41,673 nucleotides of DNA from Saccharothrix coeruleofusca (GCF_014648515.1 NZ_BMRG01000019.1:103985-145657); one strand, 5' to 3'; shown: positions 32,886 to 40,935, numbered from the stretch's first letter. Numbers and translations: made by a program. Notes: generated from the letters alone by a model not told the origin.

Positions 32886-33443
32886 ATGACTCAGGACTGG
32901 AATCAGTGGTCCAACGTCCAGGGTGACGGGAACAACGTCTTCCAGGGCAAGCGCGACGTCCGGGTGAAGCACATCGGCGCCAAGACCAACAAGTTCAGCT
33001 TCAAGGGGCTCGGGCTGCCCGTGCTCGTCGTGGCGGTCGTCGCGGGCGGCGGGTTCGGGGCGTACCAGATCGCCACGGGCGGCACGAGCGGCACGGCGAA
33101 CGCCGCCGAGGCCGTCGGCACGTGGCGGTTGGAGCGGTCGGGCAGCGTGGGCGACATGCCGTCGGTGCTCACCGTGGACCAGGGCGGGGCGTTCGACCTG
33201 AAGATGACGGTGGAGTGGAACTTCCCGAACTTCGGCGGCGACCGGATGCCGCAGCCGCAACTGCCTTCGATGGGGTGGCACTGCGCCGGGACGACGGCGG
33301 CGGAGGGCGACCACCTGCTGTTCAGCACCACTTCCGGGCCCTGCGGCGCGATGCCCGGCCGGGTCGTCGGCAACCGGATCGATCTCGACTTCACGTCCGA
33401 CCAGGGCAAGCAGACGCTGTCGCTGATCAGAGCGGCCGGGTGA
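32886..33443 (+). CDS. Small membrane-anchored protein, function unknown
   Basis: Protein of 185 aa that I do not recognise. A polar N-terminus (QWSNVQGDGNNVFQGKRDVRV, of which QGDGNNVFQG is the notable part) precedes one helix (LGLPVLVVAVVAGGGFGAY). An exterior domain of about 130 residues has repeated Gly and the pattern TWRLERSGSV. The start ATG 32886 has GGGG eight bases ahead; GTGs at 32877 and 32880 are possible. QGDGN-type segments of this sort are found at the N-terminus of several actinobacterial proteins of unknown role. It lies 114 bp after the kinase gene and may be its sensed or controlled partner. Confidence 0.7.
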   Translation: MTQDWNQWSNVQGDGNNVFQGKRDVRVKHIGAKTNKFSFKGLGLPVLVVAVVAGGGFGAYQIATGGTSGTANAAEAVGTWRLERSGSVGDMPSVLTVDQGGAFDLKMTVEWNFPNFGGDRMPQPQLPSMGWHCAGTTAAEGDHLLFSTTSGPCGAMPGRVVGNRIDLDFTSDQGKQTLSLIRAAG

Positions 33444-33452
33444 GCAGGCCCG

Positions 33453-33471
33453 CGTCAGCAAGTACTACCCG
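33453..33471. repeat. AGTACT element, second copy
   Basis: CGTCAGCAAGTACTACCCG is the reverse complement of the element at 5461-5480 with two differences. It lies 40 bp before the 22-bp units of locus 2. Confidence 0.55.
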
Positions 33472-33489
33472 AGCTGCCCGCGCGGGCCG

Positions 33490-34542
33490 TCAACTACCAC
33501 CCGATGCCCCGAACGCTCGGCTCGCGGTGCGTGAACGCTCGGTTCGCGGTGTCCGGACGCGCGACTCGCGGTCCGCGGGGGTCGGCGCGCAGTCCAGCAG
33601 GTCGGCGACGGTGTGGGCGCGGATGAGGGTGGGCGGGTCGGTGGTGAACCCGCCCGCGACGGCTCGCACGTGGTCCTGCGCCGGGGCGGCCAGGCCGTCG
33701 TAGACCGCGGCGAACAGGTCGCGGGCTGGTTCGCGCGGCCATCCCGGTGGGAGCAGGTCGAGCGGCAGCCGGGGGTCGAGGTAGGGCAGGCGGCGGTAGG
33801 TGTCCATGACCTCGGTGCGGGCCCGGACCGCCTCGGCGCCGGTGATCCGGGCGGCGCGGATGTCGGGCAGCAGCGGGCTCCAGCGCTGGAGGAAGGCTTC
33901 GTACTGGCGGGCGATGGCGGTGGTGTCCCAGGCGTCGACGGGCTTGCGACCGATCCCGTCGAGTTCGACGTGGTCGGCGCGGAAGACGGTCACGCCGCCG
34001 GGTGCCAGACCGACCAGCCGCGCCTTGGCCTTGTCGGTGAGGTCGTGGGGGGAGATCCAGAGGCCGTCGTAGAGGGGGGCGAACCCGAGCCAGCGCAGCC
34101 GACCGCGCAGCTCGCGCCGCTGGGTGGCCTCGTCCTGGGGCAGCGAGAAGGCGATCAGGGTCCACCGCCGGTCCCACGGGCCGGTGTCGGTGGCGGTGGC
34201 GGCGATCGCCCGGCCGCCCGCGGTCAGCACCGAGGCGGCGGCCTCGGTGAGCCGGTAGGAGCTGTTGCGGCCCCGCCTGCTGCCTTCCAGCACACCGCGG
34301 CGGGCGAGGCGGCTGATGGTGGTGCGCGCGCCCGCGTGGCTGACACCGGCCTCGGCGAGCAGGGCCACGATGGCGGCCGACGGCAGCCAGGCGCGGGTGC
34401 GCAGGGTGTAGTCGGCCAGCAGGGTGACCGCCAGGCCCTGCGGTGAGTTGCCGGTCTGCCGCCTGGGCAGCAGGACGGGTTCGACCGCGTCGCCGGGGAA
34501 GTCGCCGGGGAAGATCTCCTCGATGTCGTAAGGGCTCGTCAC
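33490..34542 (-). CDS. PaaX-family transcriptional regulator
   Basis: Regulator of 350 aa. The N-terminal winged helix has SPQGLAVTLLADYTLRTRAW, LLAEAGVSHAGARTTISRLA and RRGVLEGSRRGRNSSYRL. Next come the central PaaX domain (WTLIAFSLPQDEATQRRELR, FAPLYDGLWISPHDL) and the C-terminal PaaX domain (YLDPRLPLDLLPPGWP). Family members repress phenylacetate or related aromatic catabolism genes, though many actinobacterial members have unknown effectors. GTG 34542 is chosen because the longer frame has no family similarity. The last 28 or so residues (ESRVRTPRTERSRTASRAF) are encoded by the 22-bp repeat, so the natural C-terminus probably ended near APTPAD. Confidence 0.85.
   Translation of the reverse strand: MTSPYDIEEIFPGDFPGDAVEPVLLPRRQTGNSPQGLAVTLLADYTLRTRAWLPSAAIVALLAEAGVSHAGARTTISRLARRGVLEGSRRGRNSSYRLTEAAASVLTAGGRAIAATATDTGPWDRRWTLIAFSLPQDEATQRRELRGRLRWLGFAPLYDGLWISPHDLTDKAKARLVGLAPGGVTVFRADHVELDGIGRKPVDAWDTTAIARQYEAFLQRWSPLLPDIRAARITGAEAVRARTEVMDTYRRLPYLDPRLPLDLLPPGWPREPARDLFAAVYDGLAAPAQDHVRAVAGGFTTDPPTLIRAHTVADLLDCAPTPADRESRVRTPRTERSRTASRAFGASGGS
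33511..33576 (+). repeat. 22-bp tandem repeat, locus 2 (three units)
   Basis: Three head-to-tail 22-bp units at 33511-33532, 33533-33554 and 33555-33576, starting GAACGCTCGGCTCGCGG, GAACGCTCGGTTCGCGG and GGACGCGCGACTCGCGG. They overlap the 3-prime end of the PaaX-type gene. They are the same family as 5364-5408 and 5605-5648. Confidence 0.8.
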
Positions 34543-34626
34543 GGCGGCTCCGGCGTGGCTGGGCAGGCGGTCGCACCGACTGTAATCGGCTCCAGCCGGA
34601 TCGGGTCCGCCCACCGAGACCCTTGG

Positions 34627-34656
34627 TTGACAGTTTCCCGACCGAGGTACAAGCTA
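34627..34656 (+). promoter_or_regulatory. Possible promoter of the esterase gene
   Basis: TTGACA at 34627-34632 is followed by TACAAGCTAAG from 34648, which could give a -10 of TACAAG (15-bp spacer) or AAGCTA (18-bp spacer). It lies in the 264-bp gap between the divergent PaaX-type and esterase genes. Only the -35 is strong. Confidence 0.3.
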
Positions 34657-34806
34657 AGTGTCACATGTCGGGTGCTGGCCCCGATCCGGCGACAGCCCCC
34701 GACGGGCACCTGCGCGCGTGGCCCTGCCTCCCCCGCACCGCGGTCGCCCACCACCGCCGCCGCCCCTCCCCCATCCGGTCGTGCGCGGAACAAAGGAGTC
34801 GAGCGC

Positions 34807-35751
34807 ATGAAGATCAGAGGAAGTCTTCCCCTCGTCGCGGTGGTGTCGTTGCTCGTCGGCGGCTTGGCCGTCGCGACTCCCGGCTCCGCGTCCGCGGCGT
34901 CGCTGACCGAGGTCACGAACTTCGGCAACAACCCCGGCAGGATGCGGATGCACGTCTACGTGCCGGACACCCGCCCGACCAATCCCGGGATCGTGGTGGC
35001 CATGCACGGCTGCGGCGGCTCGGGCCCCGGTTTCTACTCCGGCAGCGAGTTCGCCTCGCTGTCCAACCGGCACGGGTTCATCGTCATCTACCCCAGCGCC
35101 CAGCAGCAGGCCGGGTTCGGCAACTGCTTCGACACCTGGTCCGAGGCCGCCAAGCGTCGCGACGGCGGCAGCGACTCGGTGTCGATCGTGTCCATGGTGA
35201 GGCACGTCCAGCAGCAGTACGGCGGCGACCCCGCCAAGGTCTTCGCCACCGGGTCCTCCTCCGGCGGCATGATGACCAACCAGATGCTCGCCCTGTACCC
35301 GGACGTGTTCAAGGCAGGCGCCGCGTTCATGGGCGTGCCCTTCAACTGCTTCGCCAACGCCGCCGACTACCCGCCGGGCAGCAGCCGGTGCACCGGCAGC
35401 GGGGGCGCCAACCGCACCCCGCAGCAGTGGGGCGACGCGGTCCGGCAGGCCTACCCCGGCTACAGCGGCACCCGTCCGCGCGTCCAGCTCTGGCACGGCA
35501 CCGGGGACACGCTCGTGCCGTACTCCTTGCTGCAGGAGGAGATCGAGCAGTGGACCAACGTGTTCGGCCTGAGCCAGACGCCGAGCTCCACCGACACGCC
35601 GCAGAACAACTGGAACCGCCGTCGCTACAACGACTCCTCCGGCACCACGCTGGTGGAGGCGTACAGCATCCAGGGCGCCGGGCACTCCCTGCCGTCGTCG
35701 GGCATGGCCGCGCAGGCCATCGCCTTCTTCGGCTTGGACCGCCCCGCCTGA
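34807..35751 (+). CDS. Secreted PHB-depolymerase-type (CE1) esterase
   Basis: Secreted alpha/beta-hydrolase of 314 aa. A signal peptide (MKIRGSLPLVAVVSLLVGGL, cleavage after a GSASA-type site near residue 30) leads into the esterase fold of the polyhydroxybutyrate depolymerase/acetylxylan or feruloyl esterase group. MHGCGGSG at 66-73 forms the oxyanion region, GSSSGG (149-154) carries nucleophile Ser151, the acid is in HGTGDTLVPY and the His is in GAGHSLP. The pattern MHGCG with GNCFDTW and the paired cysteines is usual for CE1 enzymes. Beside GH43, GH6 and a sugar importer, removal of acetyl or feruloyl groups from xylan is the likely job. No separate binding domain is present. Confidence 0.88.
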   Translation: MKIRGSLPLVAVVSLLVGGLAVATPGSASAASLTEVTNFGNNPGRMRMHVYVPDTRPTNPGIVVAMHGCGGSGPGFYSGSEFASLSNRHGFIVIYPSAQQQAGFGNCFDTWSEAAKRRDGGSDSVSIVSMVRHVQQQYGGDPAKVFATGSSSGGMMTNQMLALYPDVFKAGAAFMGVPFNCFANAADYPPGSSRCTGSGGANRTPQQWGDAVRQAYPGYSGTRPRVQLWHGTGDTLVPYSLLQEEIEQWTNVFGLSQTPSSTDTPQNNWNRRRYNDSSGTTLVEAYSIQGAGHSLPSSGMAAQAIAFFGLDRPA

Positions 35752-35794
35752 CCGGGGGCAGCGCCGCCTGACCGGCGGCGCGCCGCAACCCGGT

Positions 35795-35834
35795 TCGCGA
35801 CGCCCCGGCCGCTTCCGCCGCCGGGGCGTCGCGA
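35795..35834. terminator. Perfect 15-bp hairpin, bidirectional terminator
   Basis: TCGCGACGCCCCGGC (35795-35809) pairs exactly with 35820-35834 around a 10-nt loop. It lies between the ends of the convergent esterase (+) and GH43 (-) genes, 43 and 12 bp from their stops. Confidence 0.8.
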
Positions 35835-35846
35835 GCGCGCGGTCAC

Positions 35847-37421
35847 TCACGAGCCTCGCGGCACATCGAGCGGTTCGTGGTCGAACCAGTCGAACCACGC
35901 GGTGCCCTCGGTGACGTACATGCCGATCACCCGCCCCGTGAATCCGGTGGCGACCTCTGTGGACAGATACCTGCCGTCGAGTTCGGCCAGCGGCAACGGG
36001 TCGTCGCCGACGTGGAAGGCGATGAAGTCGGGCGCGGCGACGTGCAGACCCGACGGCTCCCCCTCGGCGGGCGGCCTTTGCGCGGCGGGTCGGGTGGTGA
36101 TCGTCAGGACCAGCGGGCCCGGCGGCACGGGGCGCGTCGCCGTGCTCTGGCGCAGCGGGCCTATGCGGGCGATGACGCTGACCTGCCCGTCGGCGACCTC
36201 CAGGTCGTAGTGGTGGGCCTCGTCCATGCGCACCGACAGTCCCGCCCTGCCGGAACCGGGGTCCAGCAGGACCGCGGTCCGGCTGTCCTGGTGCCGCTGC
36301 CGCCGCCCGACGAAGGTGCACCCCGGTCGGTCCAGAGTGGAGCCGGTGGCGCGCAGGGTCAGCCACCCCGGCCGCTCGGTCAGCGACCACGCGTCGTCCG
36401 GGCGCGACCGCGGCGAGATCCACCGGGGCGCGAGGACCGGCGCGTCGAAGTCGTCGCGCACGGGCTCGACCTCCAGCGGTCGAGGGGGGCCAGGTGCCCT
36501 CTCCCGCAGGTTGACAGGACCGACGTGCGGCCAGCCGTCCTCCCAGCGCACGGGGGTGAGGAAGGTTTCGCGGCCCAGCACGTGGAAACCGGGGCTGTAC
36601 CCGCGTGGCCGGGTGCCGAGCAGGATCATCCACCACTGGCCGTCCGGGGTGGTGACGAGGTCGGCGTGGCCGGTGCTCTGGATTGGCTGGTTGGTGCTGC
36701 GGTGGGTCAGGACGGGGTTGTTCGGGGCCGCTTCCCACGGACCGCGCGGTGACCGCGCGCGCGCCACGGCCACGGTGTGACCGCGTTCGGTGCCGCCTTC
36801 GGCGATCACCAGGTACCACCACTGCCCGATGCGGTACAGGTGGGGCGCCTCGGGCCACTGCAACCCGGTTCCCGCCCATGCCGGGAACGGTCCCTCCAGC
36901 ACCTTCCCGGCCTCGGGGTCGACGCGGGCGATCCGCACGCCGTGGAAAGCGGGTCCGTCTGCACCCGCGAAGGCGCACCAGCAGTTGCCGTCCTCGTCCC
37001 ACGCCAGGTCGGGGTCGATGCCGGGCAGGTCGATCCACACCGGGTCGCTCCAGGGCCCTTCGGGCCGCTCCGCGGTGACGATGAAGTTGCCGCCGTGCGA
37101 GACGTTCGTGGTGATCAGCCAGAACCTGCCGTCGTGGTGGCGGATCGTGGGGGCGTAGATGCCGTCGGAGGCGGCCGCGTCGGGCGGCAGCGGCAGCTGG
37201 GACGGCCGGTCCAGGACGTTGCCCAGCTGCCGCCAGTGCACCAGGTCGCGGCTGTGGAAGATCGGCACGCCGGGGAAGTACTCGAAGCTGGAGCACACCA
37301 GGTAGTAGTCCTCGCCGACCCGGCACGCGCTGGGGTCGGGGTGCAGGCCGGGGATGACGGGGTTGTCGTAGTACCAGTCGTTCGCCTGGGATTCGGGCAG
37401 CCGGTCGTCAGGGGTGTGCAC
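35847..37421 (-). CDS. Glycoside hydrolase family 43 (xylosidase/arabinofuranosidase type)
   Basis: Enzyme of 524 aa. The five-bladed propeller of GH43 starts with NPVIPGLHPDPS, containing the base Asp29. IDPDLAWDEDG (135-145) holds the middle acidic residue and WPEAPHLY contains the general acid Glu191. A C-terminal beta-sandwich (about 325-515), as in GH43 beta-xylosidases, has FDAPVLAPRWISPRS and HHYDLEVADGQVSVI. No signal peptide is seen, so it likely acts in the cytoplasm on imported oligosaccharides. It lies last in the operon after the binding protein and two permeases, which fits degradation of imported xylo- or arabino-oligomers. Confidence 0.9.
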   Translation of the reverse strand: MHTPDDRLPESQANDWYYDNPVIPGLHPDPSACRVGEDYYLVCSSFEYFPGVPIFHSRDLVHWRQLGNVLDRPSQLPLPPDAAASDGIYAPTIRHHDGRFWLITTNVSHGGNFIVTAERPEGPWSDPVWIDLPGIDPDLAWDEDGNCWCAFAGADGPAFHGVRIARVDPEAGKVLEGPFPAWAGTGLQWPEAPHLYRIGQWWYLVIAEGGTERGHTVAVARARSPRGPWEAAPNNPVLTHRSTNQPIQSTGHADLVTTPDGQWWMILLGTRPRGYSPGFHVLGRETFLTPVRWEDGWPHVGPVNLRERAPGPPRPLEVEPVRDDFDAPVLAPRWISPRSRPDDAWSLTERPGWLTLRATGSTLDRPGCTFVGRRQRHQDSRTAVLLDPGSGRAGLSVRMDEAHHYDLEVADGQVSVIARIGPLRQSTATRPVPPGPLVLTITTRPAAQRPPAEGEPSGLHVAAPDFIAFHVGDDPLPLAELDGRYLSTEVATGFTGRVIGMYVTEGTAWFDWFDHEPLDVPRGS

Positions 37422-37475
37422 GGGTTCTTGTCTCCGGGATGTCGTAGGAGGAGCGGGCGGCGGGTGCGCGGCGGC

Positions 37476-38324
37476 CTACCCCTTGAAGGCGCCTTCCAGG
37501 ATGCCCGCGACCATGCGCCGCCCGACCAGGACGAACAGCGCGACCAGCGGGACGGTGGCCATAAACGAGCCCGACATCGCCAGGCCGAGGTCGACGTCGT
37601 AGCTGTTCTGCAGCGCCTTGATGGCGATCTGGGCGGTGTAGCGCTCCGGCGACTTGAGCACGATGAACGGCCAGAGGAAGTCGTTCCACGCGGTCACGAA
37701 GCCGAACAGGCCGAGCACGAAGGCGGCCGGGCGCACGATGGGGAAGGCGATGCGCCAGAACACCTGCCAGCTGTTCGCGCCGTCGATGCGGGCCGCCTGC
37801 ATCAGCTCGTCGCTGATGGTGGCGGTGATGTGCTGGCGCATCCAGAAGATGCCGAAGGCGCTGGCCAGTCCGGGCACCACCAGTGCCTGCAGGGTGTCCA
37901 CCCAGCCCAGCTCGGACATGATCATGTACTGCGGGATGACCGAGAGCTGCGTGGGCACGGTCATGGTCAGCAGGACGATCAGGAACAGGACGTTGCGGCC
38001 GGGGAAGGCCAGCTTGGCGAAGGCGTACCCGGCCAGCGCGCACAGCACCGCCTGGCCCACGCCGATCGCGGTGGCCACGAACAGGCTGTTGAGCAGCGCC
38101 TGCACGAACGGCACCGTCTCCATCACCAGGCCCGCCAGCGCGAAGAAGTTGCCACCGGGCACGACCTCGGGCGGCATCTGCGTCGCGGTCGCGGTGTCGG
38201 TCGTGGCCACGATGAACATCCAGTACAGCGGGAACAAGCACGCCACGGTGGCCGCTGACAGCATCAGGTAGGTCCACCAGCGGACCCGGCCGTGGCGCCG
38301 CGAGCGCGGCGCGGCGGTGCTCAC
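37476..38324 (-). CDS. Carbohydrate ABC transporter permease (MalG type)
   Basis: Permease of 282 aa of the MalG/binding-protein-dependent sugar transporter family. Helices include TYLMLSAATVACLFPLYWMF and LFLIVLLTMTVPTQLSVIPQ. The coupling motif ELMQAARIDGANSWQVFWRI is the EAA loop. A C-terminal stretch (ALFVLVGRRMVAGILEGAFKG) is typical. Starting at GTG 38324, it overlaps the previous stop (GTGA). It works with the MalF-type permease and the binding protein upstream. No ATPase gene is present here; a shared MsiK-like ATPase elsewhere is usual for actinomycetes. Confidence 0.93.
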   Translation of the reverse strand: MSTAAPRSRRHGRVRWWTYLMLSAATVACLFPLYWMFIVATTDTATATQMPPEVVPGGNFFALAGLVMETVPFVQALLNSLFVATAIGVGQAVLCALAGYAFAKLAFPGRNVLFLIVLLTMTVPTQLSVIPQYMIMSELGWVDTLQALVVPGLASAFGIFWMRQHITATISDELMQAARIDGANSWQVFWRIAFPIVRPAAFVLGLFGFVTAWNDFLWPFIVLKSPERYTAQIAIKALQNSYDVDLGLAMSGSFMATVPLVALFVLVGRRMVAGILEGAFKG

Positions 38325-39277
38325 CGGTCCGCCCTGATCCGGCTGGACAGCAGGTAGTTCACCGCGGCGATGGCCACGACCATGACGAACAGCGCGACCC
38401 CGACAGCCGAGCCGTAGCCGAACTCGAACTGGCCGAAGCCCTGCTCGTAGAGGAACAGCGTCAGCGTCTGGCACTGCCGCACCGCGCCGCAGGTCAACGG
38501 CGCGCCGGTGGCGATCAGCAGCGGCTCGGTGAAGATCTGCAGGCCGCCGATGGTGGAGGTGACCACGGTGAAGATGATCACCGGCCGCAGCGACGGGACG
38601 GTGATGTGGCGGAACCGCTGCCAGGCCCCCGCGCCGTCGATCGCCGCTGCTTCGTAGATCGCGCGCGGCACCGCTTGCAGCGAGGCCAGGTAGAGCAGCG
38701 TGGTGTAGCCGAACCACCGCCAGATCACCATCGTGGCGATGAGGACGTGACTGCCCCAAGTGGACTGCACGAAGTCGACCGGCTGCACGCCCACCAGGCC
38801 CAGCAACCAGTTGAGCAGCCCGTAGTCGCGGTCGAACAGCTGCACGAACACGATCGCGGTGGCCGCCACCGAGGTCACGTAGGGCACCAGCATCGACATC
38901 CGGAAGAACAGCGCGAACCGCAGCCGGGCGTGGTTGAGCACGTGCGCCAGCACCAGGGCCAGCAGCAGCTGCGGGATCGTGGACAGCGCCCAGATGCTCA
39001 CCGTGTTGCCCGCGGCGTTCCAGAACCGGGGGTCGCCGAACATCCGGGTGAAGTTGTCCACGCCGATGAACACCTGGTCGCCGATGGGGTTCCAGTCGAA
39101 CAGCGCGACGTAGAAGGTGAAGGCGAAGGGGAACAGCCCGAAGACGGCGAAGATGATGAAGAACGGGGCGATGTAGGCGTACGGCGCCAGGCGCTCCCCC
39201 AGCCCGCGGTAGGTCCGCGGGACCGGGGGCGGCGGGGCCGGGCGCACCGGGGCGAGCGTGACGGCCACCGCGGTCAC
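38321..39277 (-). CDS. Carbohydrate ABC transporter permease (MalF type)
   Basis: Permease of 318 aa. A short proline-rich tail precedes LAPYAYIAPFFIIFAVFGLF and five more helices. The coupling loop IYEAAAIDGAGAWQRFRHI carries the EAA motif, and GGLQIFTEPLLIATGAP is the usual end block. GTG 39277 overlaps the binding-protein stop (GTGA). It forms the membrane channel with the MalG-type subunit. Confidence 0.93.
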   Translation of the reverse strand: MTAVAVTLAPVRPAPPPPVPRTYRGLGERLAPYAYIAPFFIIFAVFGLFPFAFTFYVALFDWNPIGDQVFIGVDNFTRMFGDPRFWNAAGNTVSIWALSTIPQLLLALVLAHVLNHARLRFALFFRMSMLVPYVTSVAATAIVFVQLFDRDYGLLNWLLGLVGVQPVDFVQSTWGSHVLIATMVIWRWFGYTTLLYLASLQAVPRAIYEAAAIDGAGAWQRFRHITVPSLRPVIIFTVVTSTIGGLQIFTEPLLIATGAPLTCGAVRQCQTLTLFLYEQGFGQFEFGYGSAVGVALFVMVVAIAAVNYLLSSRIRADR

Positions 39278-40539
39278 CCGCCGATGGCGGTCTTGATGTT
39301 GCGCACCGCGTCGTCCCACGCGGTGGCCGGGTCGCCGCCGCTCTGCTCGACGTTGGTGATGGCGTTGAGGAACTCCTGGCCGATGGTCGCGCTGTCGGGT
39401 CCGATGTAGAACGGCTTGAGCCCGAGCACCGCGTCGGTGTAGATCTTGCCGGTCGGCGCGTCGGAGAAGAACGGGTCCTTGGCGTCGGCGAGCTTGGGGT
39501 CCTGGTAGACCGAGGGGGTGGAGGGCAGCGCCCCGACGCGGGTGAAGTGCTCCAACTGCCCCTGGGGGGACTGCATCTCCTTGATGTAGTCCCAGGCCGC
39601 CTGGGGGTTCTTCGCGCGCTTGGGGATGGCCAGGTAGCTGCCGCCCCAGTTGCCGGAGCCGCCGGGGATCTTCGCGATGTTCCACTTGCCGTTGGTGTCG
39701 GGTGCGGTGCTGCGGATGGTGTTGAGCATCCACGACGGTGCCGACACGGCGGCGTACTGGCCCTGCGCCATGCCCGCGCTCCACGCGCTCTCGAACGAGG
39801 ACTGCCCGGCGGTGATCCCGGCGGTGGCCGCCTTGATGCCCAGCTCGAACGCCGCCTTCACCTGCGGGTTGGTCTCGTAGACCAGCTTGCGGTCCTCGCT
39901 GTAGTACTTCTCCGAGACCTGGTTGACCGCCTGGTAGAACACGCTGGTGGCCGCGTTGTCGGTGAACGCCTTGCCGGTGGCCTGCTTGTAGCGCTTCCCG
40001 GTCTCGATGAACGCGTCCCAGGTCGGCCACAGCGCGCTCACCGCCTCCGGGTCGGTGGGCAGCCCGGCGGCGGCGAACAGGTCGGTCCGGTACGCCACGG
40101 CCATGCCGCCCACGTCGGTGGGCACGCCCAGCACCTCGCCGTCCTTGGCCACGCTCTGCTTCCACACCCAGTCCAGGTAGTCGCCCGCCATGTCGTCCGC
40201 GCCCAGCGTGCGCAGGTCCACGAAGTTCTGCGGCTGCTGCACGAACTGCGGCAGGTTGTCGCCCTGGATCAGCACCAGGTCCGGCACCTTGCCGCCTGCC
40301 AGCGCCGTGGTCAGCGCCTGCGCGGTCTCCACCGAGGTGCCCACCTCGGTCAGCTTGACCTCCACGTCCGGGCGTTTGGCCCGGTAGGCGTCCACGGACA
40401 GCTTCTGGTTGATGGCCGCGAACGACCAGAACTCGAACGACTTGCCGTCCCCACCCCCGCCACCACCGGCGCCGGGCGTGCAGGAGGTGGCTAAGACGAG
40501 TGCCGCGACGGCGAGCAGCAGGGGCGGGCGGAGGGTCAC
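39274..40539 (-). CDS. Sugar ABC transporter binding lipoprotein
   Basis: Extracytoplasmic sugar-binding protein (SBP family 1) of 421 aa. The signal peptide ends in a lipobox ATSC, followed by a glycine-rich linker, so it is a membrane-anchored lipoprotein. The mature protein shows FEFWSFAAINQKLSVDAYRA, then DLVLIQGDNLPQFV, GVPTDVGGMAVAYRTDLFAA and AAWDYIKEMQSPQGQ, all typical of the family. GTG 40539 with GGGAG eight bases ahead is preferred over an upstream ATG, which would add 39 unlikely residues. The ligand is probably a xylo- or arabino-oligosaccharide from the gene context. Confidence 0.9.
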   Translation of the reverse strand: MTLRPPLLLAVAALVLATSCTPGAGGGGGGDGKSFEFWSFAAINQKLSVDAYRAKRPDVEVKLTEVGTSVETAQALTTALAGGKVPDLVLIQGDNLPQFVQQPQNFVDLRTLGADDMAGDYLDWVWKQSVAKDGEVLGVPTDVGGMAVAYRTDLFAAAGLPTDPEAVSALWPTWDAFIETGKRYKQATGKAFTDNAATSVFYQAVNQVSEKYYSEDRKLVYETNPQVKAAFELGIKAATAGITAGQSSFESAWSAGMAQGQYAAVSAPSWMLNTIRSTAPDTNGKWNIAKIPGGSGNWGGSYLAIPKRAKNPQAAWDYIKEMQSPQGQLEHFTRVGALPSTPSVYQDPKLADAKDPFFSDAPTGKIYTDAVLGLKPFYIGPDSATIGQEFLNAITNVEQSGGDPATAWDDAVRNIKTAIGG

Positions 40540-40582
40540 GTCGTGTCTCCCAGGGGTGCGGGCAAGCGGCGCAGCGATCGCT

Positions 40583-40593
40583 CGAAAGTTTCG
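40583..40593. promoter_or_regulatory. CGAAAGTTTCG operator (BxlR/xylose type)
   Basis: CGAAAGTTTCG is an odd-length palindrome (CGAAA-N-TTTCG) 44 bp upstream of the binding-protein start. It equals, on the other strand, the CGAA-N-TTCG type operator known for the xylobiose-transporter repressor BxlR of Streptomyces. A LacI/ROK-like regulator responding to xylose oligomers is therefore likely. The regulator itself is not in the window. Confidence 0.55.
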
Positions 40594-40608
40594 GCATTGA
40601 CTCCGATT

Positions 40609-40620
40609 GTTAGCGCTCAC
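40609..40620. promoter_or_regulatory. Imperfect LacI-type operator
   Basis: GTTAGCGCTCAC resembles the LacI-family operator core GTTAGCGCTAAC with one difference. It lies 70 bp upstream of the binding-protein gene, next to the CGAAA palindrome. Confidence 0.4.
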
Positions 40621-40698
40621 GACGGTAAGCCGCGTCACATTCGCCGTCAAGGACAAGCCGCCGGGACTACTGCGGGACCATCCCGCGCGTCACGCTGC

Positions 40699-40712
40699 CG
40701 AAAGTACTTTCG
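40699..40712. promoter_or_regulatory. CGAAAGTACTTTCG palindrome
   Basis: Exact 14-bp palindrome with the same CGAAA half sites as the operator at 40583-40593 but a 4-bp centre. It could be a second operator for the same regulator, 106 bp upstream. Confidence 0.4.
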
Positions 40713-40893
40713 TTAATGATCGAGCGATCGGCAATCGATGTCTGTTCCGCTGCCGCGTCGCGGGCACCACGTTCCACGACGTGCGAACCGGCCGAGCATC
40801 AAGTCGACAGGGTTTCGTATCTCCAAGACTTGTTAGCGCGAACAAGCCCGCGGGTGCGCACAACTCGTCCGCGTCGGGGCGGACGATCGGGGA

Positions 40894-40935
40894 GGTTCCC
40901 CGTCCGACGGAGGCGATGGGGCCGGACGGGGAACC
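40894..40935. terminator. Perfect 13-bp hairpin near the GH6 end
   Basis: GGTTCCCCGTCCG (40894-40906) pairs exactly with 40923-40935 around a 16-nt loop. It stands 79 bp after the GH6 stop on the - strand and can terminate that gene. Confidence 0.6.
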
